Positions 4,056-7,587 of a DNA stretch of 7,587 bases are shown one piece after another. The stretch covers positions 1 through 7,587 of the forward strand of contig CAYPOY010000256.1 of assembly GCA_964412395.1 (NCBI GenBank), written 5' to 3'. The DNA is from CAYPOY01 sp964412395 (GTDB lineage: Bacteria; Chloroflexota; Anaerolineae; B4-G1). A program made the translations under genes and the position numbers. The stretch's first letter is position 1. Each line of letters begins with the position of its first letter. The notes beneath the pieces are model-generated. The model saw only the letters and a list, made by a program, of their open reading frames with translations. It did not search any database and was not told the origin of the DNA.

Positions 4056-5735
4056 ATGGCCCGCTCACCTATCCGCAGAGTCCGGCATTTGCAACGCTAC
4101 CGTGAGATCGCGGGGATCTTCATCCGCCACGGCTTCGGCGAACTGACGGACCTACTGGAACTGCAGCCCTATCTCGCGCTGCCCCGGCGCCTGCTGCGCC
4201 GCTGGCGACAAGAGACTCCCCCGCTGGGCGCACCACAGCGAATACGCCTGGCGATGGAAGAACTGGGCCCTACCTTCGTCAAACTGGGTCAGGTCCTCAG
4301 CACCCGCCCCGACCTGATCCCCCCGACCTACATCGCCGAACTCGCCAAACTGCAGGACACCGTGCCCCCAGCACCATGGGAGTCGGTGCGGGCACAGATC
4401 GAGGCTGAACTGGACGCACCGCTGGAAGAACTTTTCGCCACTCTCGACCCCATTCCCATCGCTGCCGCCTCGCTGGCCCAGGTGCACGCCGCCACGCTGC
4501 CTGATGGCTCGGCGGTCGTCATCAAAGTGCAACGGCCGAATATCCAGCCGACGATCGAGATGGACCTGGAGATCCTCTTTGACCTGGCTCGCCTGCTTCA
4601 GGCACGCACCCCGCTGGGGAAATTCTACGACCTGCCGGAGATAGCAGAGGACTTTGCCACCACCCTGTGGGCCGAACTGGACTTCTACCGCGAGGGGCAT
4701 AACGCCGACCGCTTCCGTGCCAACTTTGCCGACGAAGCCTACCTCCACATCCCACAGATCTACTGGGACTACACCACCCGCCGTGTGCTGGTATTGGAGC
4801 GTATCAGCGGTATCAAGATTGATGACATCGAGGCACTGGACTCAGTGGGCTATGACCGTCACCGCGTCGCTCTCCACGCCGTCCGCATGATCGTCAAGGA
4901 GGTACTGGAGGATGGCTTCTTCCACGCCGATCCCCACCCGGGCAACTTCGTCGTCATGCCGGGTGAAGTCATCGGCGCAATGGACTTCGGGATGGTCGGC
5001 CACCTGGGCCGGCGTGAGCGGGACGACCTGATCCGCCTGTACATCGTCACCGTGCAATTGGACGACGAGGGCATCGTGGATCAGTTGATCCGTATGGGAG
5101 CCGCCGCCGGACAGGTAGACCGGGCCGGACTGCGGCGGGACGTGGCGCGGATGCTCCGCAGATACCAGGGACTGCCGCTCGAGGCGATCAATACCAGCGA
5201 AGTGATTGAAGAGTCCATGTCCCTCGCTTTCCGTCACCGTCTGCACATGCCCTCCGAGTACTGGCTGCTGGGCAAGACGCTCGGGATGATGGAAGGGGTA
5301 GGGTTGAAACTGGACGCCGGCTTCGACGTCTTCGCCGTCTCTCAGCCTTATGTGAAGCGCTTTATGTGGCGGCAGTTCTCCCCACGCACCCTGGGAGAAA
5401 AGGCTTTGCGCGGGGGCCAGGAGTGGAGCGATCTGGTGTTGACCATGCCGCGCCGCCTCTCCCACCTGCTAGATGACGTAGAAGCAGGTAATCTGTCGGC
5501 CAGCCTGCATCTGCCGGAAATTCCCGACTTGATGGTCCGCCTGGATCGCATCGCCAACCGACTCTCGATGAGCATCCTGCTGGCCGCGCTAATTATGGGG
5601 CTAGCCACGTTGGTACCGGCCTTTAACCTGGCGGAGCAATGGGGACTGGTGATTACACTGATTCTCATTGGTTTCGCTGGTGCCAGCCTGCTGGGCCTGT
5701 GGCTGATCTTCTCCATCTGGCGATCGAGGAAATAA
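4056..5735 (+). CDS. ABC1/AarF/UbiB-family atypical kinase, membrane-anchored
   Basis: A 559-aa member of the ABC1/ADCK/UbiB protein-kinase-like family. These proteins bind ATP and affect quinone and lipid homeostasis, but their substrates are mostly unknown. Hallmarks in order: GPTFVKLGQVLSTRPDLIP with the family-specific KxGQ (K76-Q79), the Ala-rich nucleotide loop AAASLAQVH (about 136-144), the catalytic Lys in VVIKVQRP (K157), the acidic helix MDLEIL, LERISGIKIDD (about 248-257), the catalytic loop HADPHPGN (290-297), and DFG (310-312). Two C-terminal hydrophobic helices (last 55 residues) anchor it to the membrane. Length is typical. ATG 4056 is preferred to TTG 4053 because of the promoter position. 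No quinone biosynthesis gene is visible; the neighbours concern lipids, and Chloroflexota generally use menaquinone, so the name UbiB should not be read as evidence for ubiquinone synthesis. Confidence 0.95.
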   Translation: MARSPIRRVRHLQRYREIAGIFIRHGFGELTDLLELQPYLALPRRLLRRWRQETPPLGAPQRIRLAMEELGPTFVKLGQVLSTRPDLIPPTYIAELAKLQDTVPPAPWESVRAQIEAELDAPLEELFATLDPIPIAAASLAQVHAATLPDGSAVVIKVQRPNIQPTIEMDLEILFDLARLLQARTPLGKFYDLPEIAEDFATTLWAELDFYREGHNADRFRANFADEAYLHIPQIYWDYTTRRVLVLERISGIKIDDIEALDSVGYDRHRVALHAVRMIVKEVLEDGFFHADPHPGNFVVMPGEVIGAMDFGMVGHLGRRERDDLIRLYIVTVQLDDEGIVDQLIRMGAAAGQVDRAGLRRDVARMLRRYQGLPLEAINTSEVIEESMSLAFRHRLHMPSEYWLLGKTLGMMEGVGLKLDAGFDVFAVSQPYVKRFMWRQFSPRTLGEKALRGGQEWSDLVLTMPRRLSHLLDDVEAGNLSASLHLPEIPDLMVRLDRIANRLSMSILLAALIMGLATLVPAFNLAEQWGLVITLILIGFAGASLLGLWLIFSIWRSRK

Positions 5736-5741
5736 GGGGCT

Positions 5742-5757
5742 TCCAGAATTTTCTGGA
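5742..5757 (+). terminator. Short hairpin after the UbiB-family gene
   Basis: TCCAGAA (5742-5748) pairs with TTCTGGA (5751-5757) around 2 nt, six bases after the UbiB stop. The stem is AT-rich for this genome and no T-run follows, so it would be a weak terminator at best. It may simply be an RNA 3'-end structure. Confidence 0.3.
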
Positions 5758-5795
5758 GTGGCCTAACGAGATGCGACGCCTTGTGTGGGGCCTGC

Positions 5796-5823
5796 TTGTC
5801 ATTTCCTGCTTCTGTGCTATCAT
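5796..5823 (+). promoter_or_regulatory. Sigma-70-type promoter with extended -10 for the LysM protein
   Basis: TTGTCA (5796-5801) and TATCAT (5818-5823) are separated by 16 nt, and a TG at 5815-5816 gives an extended -10. The expected start near 5830 leaves a leader of about 12 nt before the ATG at 5842, without a Shine-Dalgarno sequence. Confidence 0.65.
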
Positions 5824-5841
5824 GCACCTCGTTTTTGGTAA

Positions 5842-7029
5842 ATGACGATGGCTAAAGAACCCCAAGTCCCCCTCCCAGCCAACGAACCTCGCTACTGCCC
5901 CGCTTGCGGCTCACGAGTAGCCGCTATGGCAACGACATGCCTGATGTGCGGGGCTTCGCTCGTTGAAGAAGAGGCCACACCGGAGGAAGAGGAAAAGGAC
6001 CAACGGGGACTGCCCGGCTGGGCCAGAGCCCTGATCGTCGTCGCGTTGGCACTGGCAATCCTCTCGGCAGGTAGCTTCGGGCTTTATACACTGATGACCG
6101 CCGAACCCGATCTCGAGGATGTGACGCCCATTGCCCTCCCTACCCGCACACCCGCCGCTGCGCCGACCTCGACAACCACTCAGACACCCGCTCCTACCTC
6201 TACCTCTACGCCTACCCCTGTTCCGCCGCTTGCCCATCCGGTGCAAGAGGGGGAGACACTCATTGACATCGCCGCCACATACAACACCACAGTCGATGCG
6301 ATACTGGCCCTGAACCCGGACGTGGATTCGGAGCTGATCCGGGTGGGACAGATCCTGCTCATTCCAGTTCCAACGTCCACACCTGGGCCTACCAGCACGC
6401 TGGAACCGGGCGTTCCCACGCCGACGCCGGCCGATTACATCGTTCACGTCGTCTCGCCTGGCGAGACGCTTATCTCCATCGCTGAGGAACACCAAGTCTC
6501 GGTATCGCTCATCCGTGCTGCCAATGGCCTGCCCGCTGACGACGACACCATCCGCGTCAATCAATCGCTTGTCATCCCGGTAGGCACGCCGATGCCCAGC
6601 CCCACGCCGACCATAGACCGCAACGCCACGCCTACCCCTGTTCCGTCCTACCCGGTGCCTCCGCTCCTCAGCCCGCCCAACGACGCGATCCTCGTGGGAA
6701 GCGACGATCCTATCCTCCTGCAATGGGCCTCCGTGGGCGTGCTGCGCGACAACGATTGGTACGCACTGACCCTTTTCCAACTGCCCGGCGGTGTGATCTC
6801 GGCCACGACGTACACCCGTGCCACTGCCTGGCGCGTGCCTCTTGACCTGATGCCGGCCTCAGACGCTGACGTGCGCGAGTTCCTCTGGCAGGTGCAGGTT
6901 GTGCGGGAGACGCGGGACAGAAATGGTGAATTGGTCTACGAGAAGGCTGGTGCTCCCAGCCAGGTGCAGGTCTTCACGTGGCTGGAGCCTACTCCTACAC
7001 CCAGCCCTTCTCCCACGCCAACTCTCTGA
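5842..7029 (+). CDS. Zinc-ribbon/TM/double-LysM surface protein with C-terminal beta domain
   Basis: A 395-aa modular membrane protein. Residues 18-38 form a small zinc ribbon (RYCPACG...CLMCG; C19, C22, C33, C36). An acidic stretch follows (about 42-54), then one transmembrane helix (about 63-85), and a Pro/Thr linker (about 96-129). LysM 1 is at about 132-176 (VQEGETLIDIAATYNTT to ILLIPV), with a second linker, and LysM 2 is at about 199-247 (VVSPGETLISIAEEHQVS to SLVIPV). After a third linker comes a probable beta-sandwich (about 271-381; ILLQWASVGVLRDNDWYALTLF, FLWQVQVV) resembling the Ig/Fn3-like ends of Chloroflexota LysM proteins. The end is again Pro/Thr/Ser-rich. LysM domains bind N-acetylglucosamine polymers such as peptidoglycan, so the C-terminal part is outside and the zinc ribbon inside. 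Two ATGs (5842, 5848) are possible starts; neither has a ribosome site. The role is probably envelope attachment or sensing. Confidence 0.9.
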   Translation: MTMAKEPQVPLPANEPRYCPACGSRVAAMATTCLMCGASLVEEEATPEEEEKDQRGLPGWARALIVVALALAILSAGSFGLYTLMTAEPDLEDVTPIALPTRTPAAAPTSTTTQTPAPTSTSTPTPVPPLAHPVQEGETLIDIAATYNTTVDAILALNPDVDSELIRVGQILLIPVPTSTPGPTSTLEPGVPTPTPADYIVHVVSPGETLISIAEEHQVSVSLIRAANGLPADDDTIRVNQSLVIPVGTPMPSPTPTIDRNATPTPVPSYPVPPLLSPPNDAILVGSDDPILLQWASVGVLRDNDWYALTLFQLPGGVISATTYTRATAWRVPLDLMPASDADVREFLWQVQVVRETRDRNGELVYEKAGAPSQVQVFTWLEPTPTPSPSPTPTL

Positions 7030-7068
7030 AAAAATACGACACGTCGTTTGCCCGTAATACCGAAAAGC

Positions 7069-7096
7069 GCAGCGCCGCTCGAGAGAGCGGCGCTGC
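7069..7096. terminator. 12-bp perfect hairpin terminator between convergent genes
   Basis: GCAGCGCCGCTC (7069-7080) and GAGCGGCGCTGC (7085-7096) form a perfect 12-bp GC-rich stem around a GAGA tetraloop. It lies 40 nt after the LysM stop and 29 nt beyond the stop of the convergent oxidoreductase. On the minus strand it is followed by GC and a TTTT run, a reasonable intrinsic terminator; on the plus strand the tail is CTTCACG, which is poorer. It probably serves both genes, and the minus-strand gene better. Confidence 0.8.
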
Positions 7097-7097
7097 C

Positions 7098-7124
7098 TTC
7101 ACGCATCACGTTTTACGCCTCACG
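7098..7124. repeat. Two-copy imperfect 13-bp tandem repeat
   Basis: TTCACGCATCACG (7098-7110) and TTTACGCCTCACG (7112-7124) match at 11 of 13 positions, with one base between them. They fill the space between the terminator and the oxidoreductase stop codon (7125-7127). No function is evident; it may be a short intergenic repeat array. Confidence 0.5.
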
Positions 7125-7587
7125 TCACCAGGGGTTAACCTCCCCCCGCAGGAACCTGTTGATGTCGGCGGCGGCGCGCTTGCCGGCACCCATCGCGCTG
7201 ATGACTGTCGCCGCGCCGGTGACCACGTCCCCGCCAGCCCATACCCGTGCCTTCGTCGTCTGACCTGTCTCCTGGTTGGCGACCACAGTGCCCCACTTCG
7301 TCCGCTCCAGCCCCCCGGCCTCGTTGAAGACCAGCGGGTTGGGCCGCGTCCCCAGTGCCATGATCACCATGTCCACGTCCACATCGAACTCGGAGCCTTC
7401 GATGGGGATGGGGCGCCGCCGGCCGCTCTCGTCGGGCTCGCCCAACTCCATGCGGATGCAACGCATGCCGCACACGTTGCTGTGCTCGTCCCCGTAGATT
7501 TCCACCGGGTTGGTCAAGAAGTCGAAGATGATCCCCTCCTCCTCGGCGTGGTGCACCTCCTCGGCGCGGGCCGGCACCTCGACCCGC
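7125..7587 (-). CDS. GltD/NfnL-type FAD-dependent NAD(P) oxidoreductase, C-terminal part (5' end outside window)
   Basis: The visible 153 residues are the end of a flavoprotein of the glutamate synthase small subunit group. These enzymes carry electrons between NAD(P)H, FAD and Fe-S partners. Family landmarks are VPARAEEVHHAEEEGI (the linker into the NADPH-binding domain), CIRMELGEPDESGRRRPIPIEGSEF, VDMVIMALGTRPNPL, and the second FAD-binding block WAGGDVVTGAATVISAMGAGKRAA, then an amphipathic end helix with the C-terminus NPW. The frame is open to the window edge, so the N-terminal Fe-S and first FAD motifs are not seen. It could be the GltD partner of a GltB, a stand-alone homotetrameric GltA-type enzyme, or the NfnB/NfnL subunit of a ferredoxin:NADP transhydrogenase; the visible part does not separate these. 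Transcription is convergent with the LysM gene and probably ends at the 7069-7096 hairpin. Confidence 0.9.
   Translation of the reverse strand, partial: RVEVPARAEEVHHAEEEGIIFDFLTNPVEIYGDEHSNVCGMRCIRMELGEPDESGRRRPIPIEGSEFDVDVDMVIMALGTRPNPLVFNEAGGLERTKWGTVVANQETGQTTKARVWAGGDVVTGAATVISAMGAGKRAAADINRFLRGEVNPW

Noticed and set aside
5771..5845. 24-codon hydrophobic frame (ATG 5771) whose TGA overlaps the ATG of the LysM gene
   Set aside because: It contains the likely LysM promoter (5796-5823), has only a weak, distant GGAG, and its hydrophobicity could be incidental. I did not call it a gene, although a coupled leader peptide is conceivable.
5911..6780. Long minus-strand frame opposite the LysM gene
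   Set aside because: The Arg/Gly-rich product arises from antisense reading of Pro/Thr codons and has no domain logic.

Overview
The window is GC-rich and gene-dense. It most likely comes from a member of the Chloroflexota (Anaerolineae-like). This is inferred from protein style: a membrane-anchored LysM protein with Pro/Thr-rich linkers and a C-terminal beta-type domain, a DegV/CDP-alcohol transferase/PlsY-like cluster, and purine/pyrimidine-biased hairpin repeats between genes. No rRNA or other taxonomic marker is present, so the assignment is tentative.

Layout. (1) Positions 1-467 (+): C-terminal part of an OmpR/PhoB-type response regulator, cut by the window edge. It converges on (2) 574-1284 (-), a HAD-IB phosphatase with a near-consensus promoter at 1332-1359. 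The gap between them is filled by a hairpin repeat that also supplies the phosphatase stop codon. (3) A divergent AT-rich promoter region leads to a 75-aa tail-anchored small membrane protein (1498-1725, +). (4) 1805-4018 (+) is a tight lipid gene string: a DegV/FakB-like fatty-acid-binding protein, a CDP-alcohol phosphatidyltransferase-like membrane protein, a PlsY-like acyltransferase, and a 20-codon stub that looks like the beginning of a patatin-like phospholipase. (5) An ABC1/UbiB-family atypical kinase (4056-5735, +) appears to be expressed from its own extended -10 promoter as a leaderless message. (6) A zinc-ribbon/TM/2xLysM/beta-domain surface protein (5842-7029, +) has its own promoter. 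(7) A strong hairpin terminator precedes the convergent C-terminal part of a GltD/NfnL-type FAD/NAD(P) oxidoreductase (7125-7587, -), cut by the window edge.

How the genes may work together. DegV proteins bind fatty acids and, with FakA, deliver acyl-phosphate. PlsY uses acyl-phosphate to acylate glycerol-3-phosphate, and CDP-alcohol transferases attach head groups. The string therefore reads as a membrane-lipid module. Both membrane enzymes deviate from their family signatures, so a non-standard substrate or a lost activity is possible. FakA, PlsX and PlsC are not in the window.

I see no defence system, CRISPR array, transposase or tRNA. The most notable items are the patatin-like stub, the paired departures from consensus in the lipid enzymes, and several promoters that appear to drive leaderless or SD-less transcripts.
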